A DNA stretch of 64,000 nucleotides from Cupriavidus plantarum (GCF_905397285.1 NZ_CAJPUX010000005.1:1-64000); one strand, 5' to 3'; shown: positions 9,091-17,936, counted from the first letter of the stretch. The notes: generated by a model from the letters alone, not told the origin. Numbers and translations: made by a program.

Positions 9091-9684
9091 TCAGTCGTTG
9101 CCGACCTTCTTGTTCAGGTCGCGCGCCATCTGCAGATGGTGTTCCAGTTCGGGCAGATGCTTGGCCGCAAAGGCCTTCACATCGGTGTCCTTTGCGTTCT
9201 GCGAGGCTTCGCGGAACATCTTGACGGTGCTTTCGTGCGCCGCGACGCCGATCCGGGTGCTGTAGAGCTTGTCGAACTTCGCGCCGTCCAGGGCGCCGAG
9301 GGCCTTCAGTTCGCCCTTCTGCACGAGCGACGGCTCGGTCGGGGGCGTGTAGCCCTTGGATTTCGCGAGCGAGGCGAGTTCGTCACCGACCTTCGTGTGG
9401 TCCTGGATCATGCGTGAGGCGAATGCCTTGACGTCGGCGTTCGAGGACTTTTGGTTCGCAAGCTTGCTGCCCTCGATCTCGGCATGGCCGCCCTGCGCCG
9501 CATTTTCTAGGAACGTGCGATCGCCGCGCGCGAGTTCGCTGGATGCGCTGGCGCCGGAAGACGACATCGCATTGGGCGATCCCGTTCTCGGCGTGGTGCT
9601 GCCGGTGCCCTGGGCGCCCGCCGTGGCGGTGAACATGAGCGCGCTGGCCGCGACGATGGATGTGATCACGTGGGATGCTGTCAT
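9091..9684 (-). CDS. Exported DUF4142 protein
   Basis: A 197-residue exported protein with an N-terminal signal peptide (VITSIVAASALMFTATAGAQ). It is followed by a ferritin-like four-helix DUF4142 domain: DRTFLENAAQGGHAEIEGSK, then KAFASRMIQDHTKVGDELA, then KHLPELEHHLQMARDLNKK. The family occurs widely in soil proteobacteria and is associated with envelope or stress functions, but no reaction is known. The start is well supported by AAAGGAG 6 nt upstream. The ribosome-binding region contains a small palindrome (AGGAGGCTCCT) that could mask it. Confidence 0.85.
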   Translation of the reverse strand: MTASHVITSIVAASALMFTATAGAQGTGSTTPRTGSPNAMSSSGASASSELARGDRTFLENAAQGGHAEIEGSKLANQKSSNADVKAFASRMIQDHTKVGDELASLAKSKGYTPPTEPSLVQKGELKALGALDGAKFDKLYSTRIGVAAHESTVKMFREASQNAKDTDVKAFAAKHLPELEHHLQMARDLNKKVGND

Positions 9685-9921
9685 AGGAGGCTCCTTTGTC
9701 GGTATGAACGTGAGACGCACGTCATACGCAAAGGCCGTTCCCGCCACTGCGGCCTCGCAAGCTGGCCCCGCAGCGCGGTGAAACGCTGGGCAACCGCCCG
9801 CATGGCCCGTCAACGTGGGCCAGTAAAAATTTCACCGGCCCCGTTGCAATCTACACGCGCGGGGCCTGAGGCCTTGCCCGCCGGGGCTTCCTGTCAGGAC
9901 GCCTGCCGGGCGCCACGGCGA

Positions 9922-10692
9922 TCAAGCATATTGCGCGCCGCCGGCGGCATCGACCACGACCCCGCTCAGGTACGACGCGCGCGCCGAAGCCAGGTAGACC
10001 ACGAGGTCGGCCATCTCCGAAGCACGCGCCGCGCGGCCGAACGGCAGGTGTTCCAGCATCTCCTGCCAGCGCGATGCGTCGCCGAACTTCTCCTGCGCGC
10101 GCGCCTTGTAGAGCGTCACGAGCCGGTCCGTTTCCGTGGGCCCCGGATGGACGCCGACCACCCGGACGCCGCGCGTTGTCGACCGCGCGCCGACCGCCTT
10201 GGTAAAGGTCGTCAGCGCCGCGTTGCCAGCGGCGCCGCACAGATAGTCGTAGCGCGGCATCTCGGCCGCGATGCCAATGACGTTGACGATGACCCCCGAC
10301 CCGCGGTCCATCATCTTCGGCAGCGCCATGCGCGTCGTTTCGATGTAGCCGAAGACCTTCAGCTCCCACGCCTGGCGCCACTGGGCATCGCTCATCGCGG
10401 TGAGCCCGCCGCCGGGAATCGCGCCCGCATTGTTGACGAGCACGTCGAGCGCCCCGAGGCGCGCGTCCAGCGATTGGCGGACATCCGCGTCGGACAGGTC
10501 GCCGACGAACGTATCCACCTTTGCGCCATGCTTGTCCGCGAGCGCGCGTTGCGCGCGCGTCGTGGATTCCGCCGAGGTGCCGGCGATCGTGACATCGGCG
10601 CCCTCCGCGGCAAACAATGCCGCGCAGGCGAATCCGATGCCCCGGCTGCCGCCGGTAATCAAAACGGACTTTCCCTTGAGTTGCAGATCCAT
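9922..10692 (-). CDS. Short-chain dehydrogenase/reductase, atypical active site
   Basis: A 256-residue Rossmann protein. The cofactor loop TGGSRGIGFACA and the NNAG motif are intact, and the C-terminal dimer segment is normal. The active site is not: instead of YxxxK it has YDYLCGAAGNAALTTF, so the usual Lys is Asn and the Tyr spacing is seven. The usual Ser position reads NVIGIAAE. A sub-branch of SDRs shares this Y(L/I)CG..GNAAL pattern, so it is likely a genuine family rather than a damaged gene. Substrate is unknown. It lies downstream of the GST gene on the same strand, about 110 bp away, so co-transcription is possible. Confidence 0.85.
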   Translation of the reverse strand: MDLQLKGKSVLITGGSRGIGFACAALFAAEGADVTIAGTSAESTTRAQRALADKHGAKVDTFVGDLSDADVRQSLDARLGALDVLVNNAGAIPGGGLTAMSDAQWRQAWELKVFGYIETTRMALPKMMDRGSGVIVNVIGIAAEMPRYDYLCGAAGNAALTTFTKAVGARSTTRGVRVVGVHPGPTETDRLVTLYKARAQEKFGDASRWQEMLEHLPFGRAARASEMADLVVYLASARASYLSGVVVDAAGGAQYA

Positions 10693-10748
10693 CGTGGCGT
10701 CTCCTGTGCCGGGTCGAGAGCCGACATCATGCCTCGATCGCCCGCATG

Positions 10749-10793
10749 CTGCAGGGCGGCCCCCTGCAGGGCGCCTCCCTGCAGGGCGCGCCC
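10749..10793. repeat. Three tandem 15-bp repeats (CTGCAGGGCG...)
   Basis: Three head-to-tail 15-bp units, each starting CTGCAGGGCG, lie in the gap between the SDR start and the GST stop. Each contains the palindrome CCTGCAGG or a near copy. They could form mRNA hairpins between the two genes or be a slippage repeat; no terminator-like T-run follows. Confidence 0.8.
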
Positions 10794-10800
10794 CCAATGC

Positions 10801-11445
10801 TCAGGCGGGCGAGCGCACCGACGGGCGGTCGTCCACGCGCGCCTTCCACGCATGCAGATGTCCGTACGACTCGGCCACCGGAATCTGCGCGAACCCTGCG
10901 AACAGCAGGCCCGCCCACACCGTGATATCGGCCATCGAGAACGCTTCGCCGGCCACATAAGGCTGACGGCTCAGCACGTCGTCGAAGTACCGCATGCCGG
11001 CCTCCGCCCGCTCGCGCTCGCGGCGGCCCCAGACCTCCCGATCGGCCCATTCGGGACTCTTGTACGCCCGCAACGCGTCGCCCAGGCCCGGCGTTGCGTG
11101 GTGGAAATAGACGCCCACGGCATCGATCAGTTGCGACTCCGCGCGCTTCTGCATCATGTGGATCACGCCCTTGTCGCGGGGCGTGCGGCCCGTCAGCACA
11201 GGATTCCCGTCGAGGTTATCAAGGTATTCGGTGATCGCCGTGCATTCCGAGAGGTACGTGCCATCGTCGAGCTGAAGGACAGGGACGGTGCCCGTGGGAT
11301 TGATGGCGAGGAAAGGCGGCTGCTTGTGTTCGGCGGCGGGCAGGTCGACCTTGACGAATTCGACGCGATCGGCGAGGCCTTTCTCGGCGAGGACGATGCG
11401 GATGCGTAGCGGGTTCGGGAAACCGGGAATGTCGTAGAGTTTCAT
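10801..11445 (-). CDS. Glutathione S-transferase
   Basis: A 214-residue GST with the thioredoxin-fold N-domain (MKLYDIPGFPNPLRIRIVLA), the cis-Pro loop GTVPVLQLDDG and the glutathione gamma-Glu contact SECTAITEYLD. A helical C-domain carries the SMADITVWAG hydrophobic staple. There is no Ser/Cys catalytic signature that fixes the class. It is read away from the TetR gene, and the shared intergenic region has two related palindromes, so it is probably repressed by that regulator together with the SDR gene. Confidence 0.9.
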   Translation of the reverse strand: MKLYDIPGFPNPLRIRIVLAEKGLADRVEFVKVDLPAAEHKQPPFLAINPTGTVPVLQLDDGTYLSECTAITEYLDNLDGNPVLTGRTPRDKGVIHMMQKRAESQLIDAVGVYFHHATPGLGDALRAYKSPEWADREVWGRRERERAEAGMRYFDDVLSRQPYVAGEAFSMADITVWAGLLFAGFAQIPVAESYGHLHAWKARVDDRPSVRSPA

Positions 11446-11476
11446 GAAGTGCCTTTTCGTTTACTTTGATATTGAT

Positions 11477-11494
11477 ACTTACCTATCGATAAGT
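11477..11494. promoter_or_regulatory. Candidate TetR operator 1 (GST side)
   Basis: ACTTACCTATCGATAAGT, an imperfect 18-bp palindrome 32 bp before the GST start. Its ACTTA/TAAGT ends match the perfect palindrome nearer the TetR gene. Two related sites between divergent genes are the usual layout for a TetR-controlled pair. Confidence 0.6.
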
Positions 11495-11534
11495 CGGTAA
11501 ACAGCGTAAGGGCAAATTCCGTCACGCGTCAAGC

Positions 11535-11563
11535 TTACTTAGCGCTAAGTCATTCGCTACAAT
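11535..11563 (+). promoter_or_regulatory. TetR promoter with embedded operator 2
   Basis: A perfect 14-bp palindrome, ACTTAGCGCTAAGT (11537-11550), overlaps the spacer of a candidate promoter with -10 TACAAT (11558-11563). The -35 (TTACTT, 11535-11540) is weak but at 17 bp. Transcription would start at about 11569-11571, right at the ATG, implying a leaderless or nearly leaderless mRNA. Binding of the TetR protein here would block its own promoter. Confidence 0.6.
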
Positions 11564-11568
11564 GCCGC

Positions 11569-12147
11569 ATGGCTACTAGCGATACAAAGCAACGCATCCT
11601 CACGATCGCCCGCGGAATGGTCCAGGCGCACGGGTACAACGCGCTGAGTTTTCGGGACATTGCACAGGAAATCGGCATCAAGGGACCGGCGGTCCATCAC
11701 CACTTCACGACGAAGGGCGACCTTGGCGCCGCGCTTGCGCGCACCTACACGGATGACGCGATTGCCTTGCTGGAAGACCTCCTCCTCACTTCGCATTCGC
11801 AACGCGAGGTGTTCGATCGCTATATCGCGGTGTTTCGCGCCGCGCTGGAAAACGGCAACCGGATGTGCCTGTGCGGCATCATGTCGGCCGAACTCGAGGA
11901 CCTGCCCGAGCCGGTCCGGGTGGAGGTGAACCGCTTCACGGACGTCAACATCGCGTGGCTCACGCGCCTGCTGGCGCTCGGAGGGGACGCGGGCGCCGAC
12001 AAGGTCCCCGAGGATGCCCGCCGCCGGCGCGCGCTGGCGATCTTCACGGCGATCGAAGGCGCGCAACTGGTGGCGCGCGGCCACCGCGACGTGGCCATGT
12101 TCGACCGCGTGATTGCAGCGTATCGGGAAGCCGGCCTCTGCCCGTAG
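11569..12147 (+). CDS. TetR family regulator
   Basis: A 192-residue repressor. The N-terminal helix-turn-helix is clear (ILTIARGMVQAHGYNALSF, DIAQEIGIKGPAVHHHF, TKGDLGAALARTYTDD); the C-terminal ligand domain resembles the TetR_C family of oxidoreductase or GST regulators (MCLCGIMSAELEDLPEPVR). It is divergent from GST and SDR genes, with two matching palindromes between them, so it most likely represses that pair and itself in response to an unknown, possibly electrophilic, ligand. No Shine-Dalgarno is seen before the ATG. Confidence 0.9.
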   Translation: MATSDTKQRILTIARGMVQAHGYNALSFRDIAQEIGIKGPAVHHHFTTKGDLGAALARTYTDDAIALLEDLLLTSHSQREVFDRYIAVFRAALENGNRMCLCGIMSAELEDLPEPVRVEVNRFTDVNIAWLTRLLALGGDAGADKVPEDARRRRALAIFTAIEGAQLVARGHRDVAMFDRVIAAYREAGLCP

Positions 12148-12326
12148 CGCGCCGCCGTTCGTTTTGCAGGCTGCCGCGCCTGCCGCGATGCGTCTTGCTT
12201 TGTTGCATTCGCATGGATGTATCGGCTTGGCGCTCTGGCGTGGCATCGCGGAAGCGCTCAACCTAGGCAGGCCGCCTATCTACGACCATTATCGCTCGCC
12301 CATGCCCCCCAACCGTCCGTCCAGCG

Positions 12327-13268
12327 ATGTCCGCCGATCCGCTTTCCCAATGGCTGCTCTTGCTGGCGGCCCGGTGCACGCTTAGCGGCTCGCTCCACGC
12401 GAGCGGCGAGTGGGCGGTGGCGTTCAAGACGGAGACCGCCCAGATCAATGTCGTCACCGAGGGCGAGGCGTGGCTGGTCCATGAGGCGCTCGAGACGCCG
12501 ATCCGCCTGCGCACGGGCGACGGCTTCATGCTCACGCGCGTAGGCGCCTACGGGATCTGCAGCGATCCAACGCTGAGCCCCCAGCCCGCCGCCGAAGTGT
12601 TCAAGGCTCGTCGCGGCGTCATCGAAGGGGCCGGGGGGACGACACGCGGGTCCCGGTGCCATATGGTCGGCTGCGGGCTGACGCTCGATACGCTCGACAT
12701 CCAGTTCCTGACGTCCACCCTGCCCGAGGTGGTCGTGGTACACGGCGCGGACCCGAGCGCGGCCTCGATGCGCTGGCTGATCATGCGGCTGCGCGACGAA
12801 CTCGCCTCGCCCACGCCCGGAGCCGACGCCAGCCATGCCCTGCTGGCGCAGATGCTGTGCATCGAAACCATTCGCTACTGGTGCCGCCACGCGGCCGAGA
12901 CCGGTTTGCTCGCGGCATTGCGCGACGACCGTATCGCGGCCACGTTGCGCGCGATGCATAGCGACCTCAAGCGGCCCTGGCATGTGGACGAACTCGCCGC
13001 CATCGCGGGGATGCGCCGCGCGGCGTTCGCGACCCGCTTTCGGCGACTGACGGGCGTGGCGCCGCTCGAATACCTGCTGCGCTGGCGCATGCGCGTGGCC
13101 GCGCACGCGCTGAACGGGCGGGCGACCCCGATGCAGCGCATCGCCGCGTCCGTCGGCTACGTCTCCGACAGTGCATTCCGCCTCGCCTTCCAGCGCGTCT
13201 ACGGCGTCCCGCCGTCGGATTACCGCCTCGTTGGCGACGACCCCAACCCTGACGAACTTCCGCCATGA
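12327..13268 (+). CDS. AraC family regulator with cupin_6 sensor domain
   Basis: A 313-residue regulator. The N-terminal two-thirds is an AraC cupin-like ligand domain (WAVAFKTETAQINVVTEGEA, LRTGDGFMLTRVGAYGICSD, MVGCGLTLDT). The C-terminal hundred residues hold two helix-turn-helix units (WHVDELAAIAGMRRAAFATR and PMQRIAASVGYVSDSAFRLA) ending in FQRVYGVPPSDYR. Members of this cupin_6 group usually control an adjacent oxidoreductase or efflux gene. Here the next gene overlaps by 4 bp (ATGA) and is an acetyltransferase, so the two are co-translated. Confidence 0.9.
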   Translation: MSADPLSQWLLLLAARCTLSGSLHASGEWAVAFKTETAQINVVTEGEAWLVHEALETPIRLRTGDGFMLTRVGAYGICSDPTLSPQPAAEVFKARRGVIEGAGGTTRGSRCHMVGCGLTLDTLDIQFLTSTLPEVVVVHGADPSAASMRWLIMRLRDELASPTPGADASHALLAQMLCIETIRYWCRHAAETGLLAALRDDRIAATLRAMHSDLKRPWHVDELAAIAGMRRAAFATRFRRLTGVAPLEYLLRWRMRVAAHALNGRATPMQRIAASVGYVSDSAFRLAFQRVYGVPPSDYRLVGDDPNPDELPP

Positions 13269-13795
13269 CCGAATACCTGCTCGACCTCGCCACCCCAGCC
13301 GATGCCGATGACATCGTCCGCATCGTCAACGGCGCGTATCGTGGTCAGAACGGCACAGCCGGCTGGACCTCCGAAGCGGGCCTGATCGCGGGCCAGCGCA
13401 CCGATGCCACGCAGGTCGAGCGGCTCATCGGCGCCGGCAATCCGACCGTGCTCGTCATGCGCGATGGCGACACCGGGCGCATCGTCGCGACGGTATGTGC
13501 GGACCGGCTCGCGGCGGACCGCACCGAACTCGGCATGCTATCGGTCGACGTGGCATGGCAAGGCGGCGGCGCCGGCAAGCGGCTGATCGCGCTGACGGAA
13601 GCGTGGCTGCGCGAGCGGGGTGTCACGATGGCAAGCATGACGGTGGTCCATGCGCGCACCGAGTTGATCGCCTGGTACGGGCGCCAGGGGTATCTGCCGA
13701 ATGGCGAGACCGTAGCGTTTCCGTATGACGACCCTGCCGTGGGCCGGCCCCTGCGCGACGACCTCTACTTCGTCGTGCTCGAAAAACGGCTGTAG
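13265..13795 (+). CDS. GNAT family N-acetyltransferase
   Basis: A 176-residue acetyl-CoA-dependent acyltransferase. It has the GNAT core: beta4 strand LGMLSVDVAWQGGGAGKRLI with the acetyl-CoA pyrophosphate loop (QGGGAGK), then ALTEAWLRERGVTMASMTV and the beta6 strand ending YGRQGYLPNGETV. The start overlaps the AraC gene stop by 4 bp, indicating translational coupling. The substrate is unknown; small-molecule detoxification is possible. Confidence 0.88.
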   Translation: MTEYLLDLATPADADDIVRIVNGAYRGQNGTAGWTSEAGLIAGQRTDATQVERLIGAGNPTVLVMRDGDTGRIVATVCADRLAADRTELGMLSVDVAWQGGGAGKRLIALTEAWLRERGVTMASMTVVHARTELIAWYGRQGYLPNGETVAFPYDDPAVGRPLRDDLYFVVLEKRL

Positions 13796-13846
13796 CCATT
13801 GTTCGACTCGCATCGTTCGATTTACTTAACAATGTGTGAAGCGTTC

Positions 13847-13861
13847 GTGCATTGAATGCAC
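13847..13861. promoter_or_regulatory. Inverted repeat upstream of mmsA
   Basis: GTGCAT-TGA-ATGCAC, a 6-bp-arm inverted repeat 47 bp before the mmsA start. It is placed where an operator would sit; the binding protein is unknown. The LysR gene that follows mmsA is a candidate. Confidence 0.35.
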
Positions 13862-13908
13862 CCCCCGGCACTCATACACTTGGGCCATCCACCGAGAGGA
13901 ACCCAGTC

Positions 13909-15426
13909 ATGAGCGTCACCGCCTACACCGATAACCGCCAGGTCGGCCACTTCATCAATAACGAACACGTGGCCGCGCTGAGCGATCGCGCCCAGCCCGT
14001 GTTCAATCCGGCCACAGGCGAGACCGCGCGTACTGTCGCGCTCGGCGGCAGCGCCGAGGTGCAAGCCGCCGTGGCGGCGGCCTCGGCCGCGTTCCCGGCA
14101 TGGGCCGATACGCCGCCGCTGCGCCGCGCCCGGGTGATGCAGCGCTTTCTGCAGTTGATGAACGAGAACCGCGACCAGCTGGCCGCGATCATCACCGCCG
14201 AGCACGGCAAGGTGTTCTCCGACGCGCAGGGCGAAGTCACGCGCGGCATCGAGGTCATCGAATTCGCATGCGGCATTCCGCAACTGCTCAAGGGCGACTA
14301 CACCGATCAAGTCAGCACCGGCATCGACAACTGGACGATGCGCCAGCCCCTCGGCGTCGTGGCCGGCATCACGCCGTTCAACTTCCCGTGCATGGTGCCT
14401 TGCTGGATGTTCCCGGTGGCGATCGCCACGGGCAATACGTTCGTGCTCAAGCCCAGCGAGCGCGACCCCAGCGCCAGCCTGTTCATGGCGGACCTGCTCG
14501 CCCAGGCCGGCTTGCCGAAGGGCGTGTTCAACGTCGTACAGGGTGACAAGCAGGCCGTCGATGCGCTGATCGATCATGACGACGTGCGCGCCGTCAGCTT
14601 CGTTGGCTCGACCCCCATCGCGCAGTACATCAGCGAGCGCTCGGCCGCGCGCGGCAAACGCGTGCAGGCCCTTGGCGGCGCGAAGAACCACCTCGTGGTG
14701 ATGCCCGACGCGGACGTCGAGCGTACCGTCGATGCACTGATCGGCGCCGCGTACGGTTCCGCCGGCGAGCGCTGCATGGCCGTTTCGGTGGCGGTACTCG
14801 TGGGCGATATCGCGGACCGCATCATGCCCGTGCTCGTGGAGCGCACGCGCGCCCTCGCGATCGGCAACGGTATGGACGACAAGTCCGAAATGGGCCCGGT
14901 CGTCACGCAACAGGCCAAGGAACGTATCGAAGGCTATATCGGGCTCGGTGTGGAAGAAGGCGCGCGGCTGCTCGTGGATGGCCGCAACCTGCGGATTCCC
15001 GGCCATGCGGATGGCTTCTTCGTTGGCGGCACGCTGTTCGATCACGTCACGCCGTCGATGCGGATCTACAACGAGGAAATCTTCGGGCCGGTGCTGGGCT
15101 GCGTTCGCGTGAAGGATCTCGGCGAGGCGATCGACCTGATCAATGCGCACGAATTCGGTAACGGCGTGTCCTGCTATACCAGCGATGGCGGCGTGGCGCG
15201 CGAGTTCTCGCGCCGCATCCAGGTGGGCATGGTCGGCATCAACGTACCGATTCCCGTGCCGATGGCCTGGCACGGGTTCGGCGGCTGGAAGCGCAGCCTG
15301 TTCGGCGACATGCATGCCTATGGCGAAGAAGGCGTGCGCTTCTACACGAAGCAGAAGTCGATCATGCAGCGGTGGCCGCAGAGCATCGACAAGGGCGCCG
15401 AGTTCGCGATGCCCACGTCCAAGTAA
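13909..15426 (+). CDS. mmsA: Methylmalonate-semialdehyde dehydrogenase (CoA-acylating)
   Basis: Converts methylmalonate or malonate semialdehyde plus CoA and NAD+ to propionyl- or acetyl-CoA, in valine, beta-alanine and inositol breakdown. The 505-residue protein has the aldehyde dehydrogenase core typical of Mms[21 protein letters not shown], the [11 protein letters not shown]ossmann loop and the nucleophile in [11 protein letters not shown] (Cys289). The C-terminal [20 protein letters not shown] is also typical. Length is normal. The start follows GAGAGGA about 9 nt upstream. The usual partner mmsB is not adjacent. A LysR gene follows 57 bp downstream on the same strand. Confidence 0.92.
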   Translation: MSVTAYTDNRQVGHFINNEHVAALSDRAQPVFNPATGETARTVALGGSAEVQAAVAAASAAFPAWADTPPLRRARVMQRFLQLMNENRDQLAAIITAEHGKVFSDAQGEVTRGIEVIEFACGIPQLLKGDYTDQVSTGIDNWTMRQPLGVVAGITPFNFPCMVPCWMFPVAIATGNTFVLKPSERDPSASLFMADLLAQAGLPKGVFNVVQGDKQAVDALIDHDDVRAVSFVGSTPIAQYISERSAARGKRVQALGGAKNHLVVMPDADVERTVDALIGAAYGSAGERCMAVSVAVLVGDIADRIMPVLVERTRALAIGNGMDDKSEMGPVVTQQAKERIEGYIGLGVEEGARLLVDGRNLRIPGHADGFFVGGTLFDHVTPSMRIYNEEIFGPVLGCVRVKDLGEAIDLINAHEFGNGVSCYTSDGGVAREFSRRIQVGMVGINVPIPVPMAWHGFGGWKRSLFGDMHAYGEEGVRFYTKQKSIMQRWPQSIDKGAEFAMPTSK

Positions 15427-15456
15427 GCCATACGCGCGACAAACACATTGACGCAC

Positions 15457-15474
15457 TGTTCAGCAGAGCGAACA
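15457..15474. promoter_or_regulatory. Candidate LysR-type inverted repeat
   Basis: TGTTC-N8-GAACA lies 9 bp upstream of the LysR start and just after mmsA. Spacing and T/A ends fit a LysR-type binding site, possibly for autoregulation. Confidence 0.35.
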
Positions 15475-15482
15475 ATGGGCGA

Positions 15483-16442
15483 ATGGCAAACGATAACAAA
15501 GACATCGGCGGGTCGCATGTCGAGACCCGCTGGTCGCTCGTCTATTCCCTCGTCGTGCTGGGCGAACTCGGCAGCTACACGGCCGCCGCCGCGCGCCTTG
15601 GCCTCAGCAAAAGCGCGCTGAGCCAGCGCATCGCGGAACTGGAACGCGCCGCCGGCGTGGCGCTCGTTCGACGGACCACGCGCAGCATGCGGCTGACCGA
15701 GGCGGGCCAGCAACTGGCCGATAGCACGCGCGCGTCGTTCGAGGACATCGAGCGGAGCTTTGCCGGCGTGCGGGATCTCGTGGGGGAACCGCGCGGACTG
15801 GTGCGGGTCACCGCGCCGGTCGCGCTGGGCCGCCAGCAGATCGTGCCGCGCATACCCGCGTTCCTGAAGACCTGCCCCGACGTCCGCATCGAACTCGAAC
15901 TGTCGGACCGGCTGTCCTCCCTCGTGCAGGAAGGCTTCGACCTCGCCATCCGCCATACCGCCGCCGCGCCCGATACGCATGTTGCCTGGACCCTGTGCCG
16001 CACGCATGCGGTGCTCGTGGCCTCGCGCGAATATCTGAAGCGTCATGGCACGCCCACCTCCCCCGAGGCCCTGGCCGACCACGTCTGCCTGCCCTACTTC
16101 CGGCGCGGCGAAACGCCCGCCTGGAGCTTCGAGCCCGTGCGCGGCGGCGGCGCGCGGCGCAACGTGCCGATCCGCGGCAGTTTCTCGGCGAACAACAGCG
16201 AAGTGCTGCGGGAAGCGGCCTTGCAGGGGCTCGGTATCGCACTGCTGCCGGACTTCTCCGCTCAAGAGGAGTTGCGGGCGGGACGGCTGATTCAGGTGCT
16301 GCCCAACTGGCGTTCGGCGGGCGCGTTCGGCAACCACCTCTTCGCGATCCGCCCGTACAGCCCCTATGTGCCGCTGGCCGTGCGCGCGTTCGTCGACTAC
16401 CTGCGGCAGGCGCTGAAGGACGGCTTCAAGACCTCAAAATAA
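15483..16442 (+). CDS. LysR family regulator (downstream of mmsA)
   Basis: A 319-residue LysR-type regulator. Helix-turn-helix at about residues 20-75 (LGSYTAAAARLGLSKSALSQ, RIAELERAAGVALVRRTTRS), then a periplasmic-binding-like effector domain (RGLVRVTAPVALGRQQIVPR, GFDLAIRHTAAAPDTHV, ALQGLGIALLPDF). It resembles the CrgA/DsdC-like single-gene regulators whose operator is at their own promoter. Its target may be mmsA upstream, although the same-strand order is unusual for a LysR pair. Confidence 0.9.
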   Translation: MANDNKDIGGSHVETRWSLVYSLVVLGELGSYTAAAARLGLSKSALSQRIAELERAAGVALVRRTTRSMRLTEAGQQLADSTRASFEDIERSFAGVRDLVGEPRGLVRVTAPVALGRQQIVPRIPAFLKTCPDVRIELELSDRLSSLVQEGFDLAIRHTAAAPDTHVAWTLCRTHAVLVASREYLKRHGTPTSPEALADHVCLPYFRRGETPAWSFEPVRGGGARRNVPIRGSFSANNSEVLREAALQGLGIALLPDFSAQEELRAGRLIQVLPNWRSAGAFGNHLFAIRPYSPYVPLAVRAFVDYLRQALKDGFKTSK

Positions 16443-16537
16443 ATTTCGCGATCGATGGAATAGGCGGTTTCGACGGTTCGTCCTACTGGCAGACAGCGCA
16501 AGACACGACTGTTTGCCGACTCTCGAAAGGAACGATC

Positions 16538-17329
16538 ATGAACCTCCAACGCTCGCTTGTGTCCACCGCGGCCACCTTGGCCGCACTCTCCGCCTTTGGT
16601 GTCCTCGGCTTCACGCAAGCCGCCTCCGCGCAGGAAAAGCCCGCGCCGATCAAGAACGTGGTGCTGGTGCACGGCCTGTACGCCGATGGATCGAGCTGGG
16701 AAAAGGTGATTCCCATTCTCCAGGCGAAAGGCCTGCACGTGACCGCCGTGCAAAATCCGACCACCTCCCTCGACGCCGACGTCGATGCCGTCAAGCGCGC
16801 GCTTGCGCTGCAGGACGGTCCGACCGTGCTGGTGGCCCACTCGTATGGCGGCATGGTCATCAGCGAAGCGGGCGTCGACCCCAAGGTGTCCTCGCTGGTC
16901 TACATTGCGGCGCGTGCCCCCGATGCCGGCGAAGACTACCCTGCACTGACCAAGAAATTCCCCGCCGCGCCGGCCGGTGCGGGCCTGCAATGGTCGGGCG
17001 ATTATGCAAAGCTGTCCGAACAGGCCTTCGTGAAGGACTTCGCCGGCGATCTGCCCGAGGCGCAGGCCCGCGCCTACTATGCGGTGCAGCAGCCGATGGG
17101 ACGGCCGATCACGATGGCAAAGACCACCGTCGCGGCATGGCGCCAGAAGCCGTCCTGGTATGCCGTCTCGACCGAAGACCGCACGATCAACCCGGATCTC
17201 GAGCGCTTCATGGCCAAGCGCATGGGCGCCCATACGATCGAGCTCCCGGCCAGCCACGTGTCGCTGCTCTCCCGCCCGCAGGAGGTCGCCAACCTGATCC
17301 TGCAGGCGGCGGGCCAGCCGGCCAATTGA
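16538..17329 (+). CDS. Exported alpha/beta hydrolase
   Basis: A 263-residue alpha/beta hydrolase with a Sec signal peptide (AALSAFGVLGFTQAASAQ). The fold shows NVVLVHGLYADGSSW (oxyanion HG), the nucleophile elbow VAHSYGGMVI (Ser), an Asp in YAVSTEDRTINP and the catalytic His in ELPASHVSLL. This is the esterase-type family often annotated next to redox genes in Burkholderiales. GAAAGG lies 8 nt before the ATG. The natural ester or amide substrate is unknown; export suggests a periplasmic role. Confidence 0.88.
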   Translation: MNLQRSLVSTAATLAALSAFGVLGFTQAASAQEKPAPIKNVVLVHGLYADGSSWEKVIPILQAKGLHVTAVQNPTTSLDADVDAVKRALALQDGPTVLVAHSYGGMVISEAGVDPKVSSLVYIAARAPDAGEDYPALTKKFPAAPAGAGLQWSGDYAKLSEQAFVKDFAGDLPEAQARAYYAVQQPMGRPITMAKTTVAAWRQKPSWYAVSTEDRTINPDLERFMAKRMGAHTIELPASHVSLLSRPQEVANLILQAAGQPAN

Positions 17330-17420
17330 GCCGCCTTCCCGCGCCGATTATGAAGCTGGCTTGCTAAGTCTTTGAACCGGGTAACCACTTCCCAGTGCCG
17401 TGACAGTCTCGTAGGATGCC

Positions 17421-17444
17421 GGGGGGCCCGAATGTGGCCCTCCC
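17421..17444 (+). other. GC-rich hairpin in the leader of the hydroxylase genes
   Basis: A run of G and C (GGGGGGCC, seven-base loop, GGCCCTCCC) can form an 8-bp stem with one G-T pair, 18 bp before the iorA-like ATG. The gene's Shine-Dalgarno is weak, so this hairpin could influence translation or RNA stability. No T-run follows, so it is not an intrinsic terminator. Confidence 0.4.
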
Positions 17445-17462
17445 ATCCCTGCACGAGACACC

Positions 17463-17936
17463 ATGACCACCACACTAAAAATCAACGGTCAGGTCCATGA
17501 GGTGGACCTTTCCCCCGATACGCCCCTGCTGTGGACGCTGCGCGATTCGCTCGGCTTCACGGGTACCAAGTTCGGCTGCGGCATGGCGCTCTGCGGTGCC
17601 TGCACCGTCCATGTCGACGGCCAGCCCACGCGCTCCTGCGTGACGCCGATCTCGACGATCGCCAACAAGTCCGTCAACACGATCGAGTCCGTCGAGAACG
17701 ATCGCGTCGGCAAGGCCGTTCAGGATGCCTGGGTCGAACTCGGCGTGGCGCAGTGCGGCTACTGCCAGGCCGGTCAGATCATGACCGCGACCGCCTTCCT
17801 CAAGAGCAACCCGCGCCCCACCGATGCCCAGATCGTGTCCGCGATGAGCGGCAACATCTGCCGCTGCGGCACCTATACGCGCATCAACGCGGCCGTGAAG
17901 CGCGCGGCCGCCACGCTGAACGGGAGGAAAGCATGA
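17463..17936 (+). CDS. Molybdenum hydroxylase small subunit, 2 x [2Fe-2S] (IorA-like)
   Basis: A 157-residue electron-transfer subunit of the xanthine oxidase family. The N-terminal ferredoxin-type cluster is KFGCGMALCGACTVHVDG plus a later Cys; the C-terminal helical cluster is GVAQCGYCQAGQIMTATAFL and NICRCGTYTRI. This is the arrangement of isoquinoline 1-oxidoreductase alpha subunit and aldehyde oxidase small subunits. It overlaps the large-subunit gene by 4 bp (ATGA). No FAD (CoxM-type) subunit gene is adjacent, so electrons probably pass to a cytochrome or other acceptor. Confidence 0.92.
   Translation: MTTTLKINGQVHEVDLSPDTPLLWTLRDSLGFTGTKFGCGMALCGACTVHVDGQPTRSCVTPISTIANKSVNTIESVENDRVGKAVQDAWVELGVAQCGYCQAGQIMTATAFLKSNPRPTDAQIVSAMSGNICRCGTYTRINAAVKRAAATLNGRKA

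Noticed and set aside
13822..15456. A 544-codon frame opposite mmsA
   Set aside because: Antisense shadow; mmsA on the other strand is intact and recognisable.
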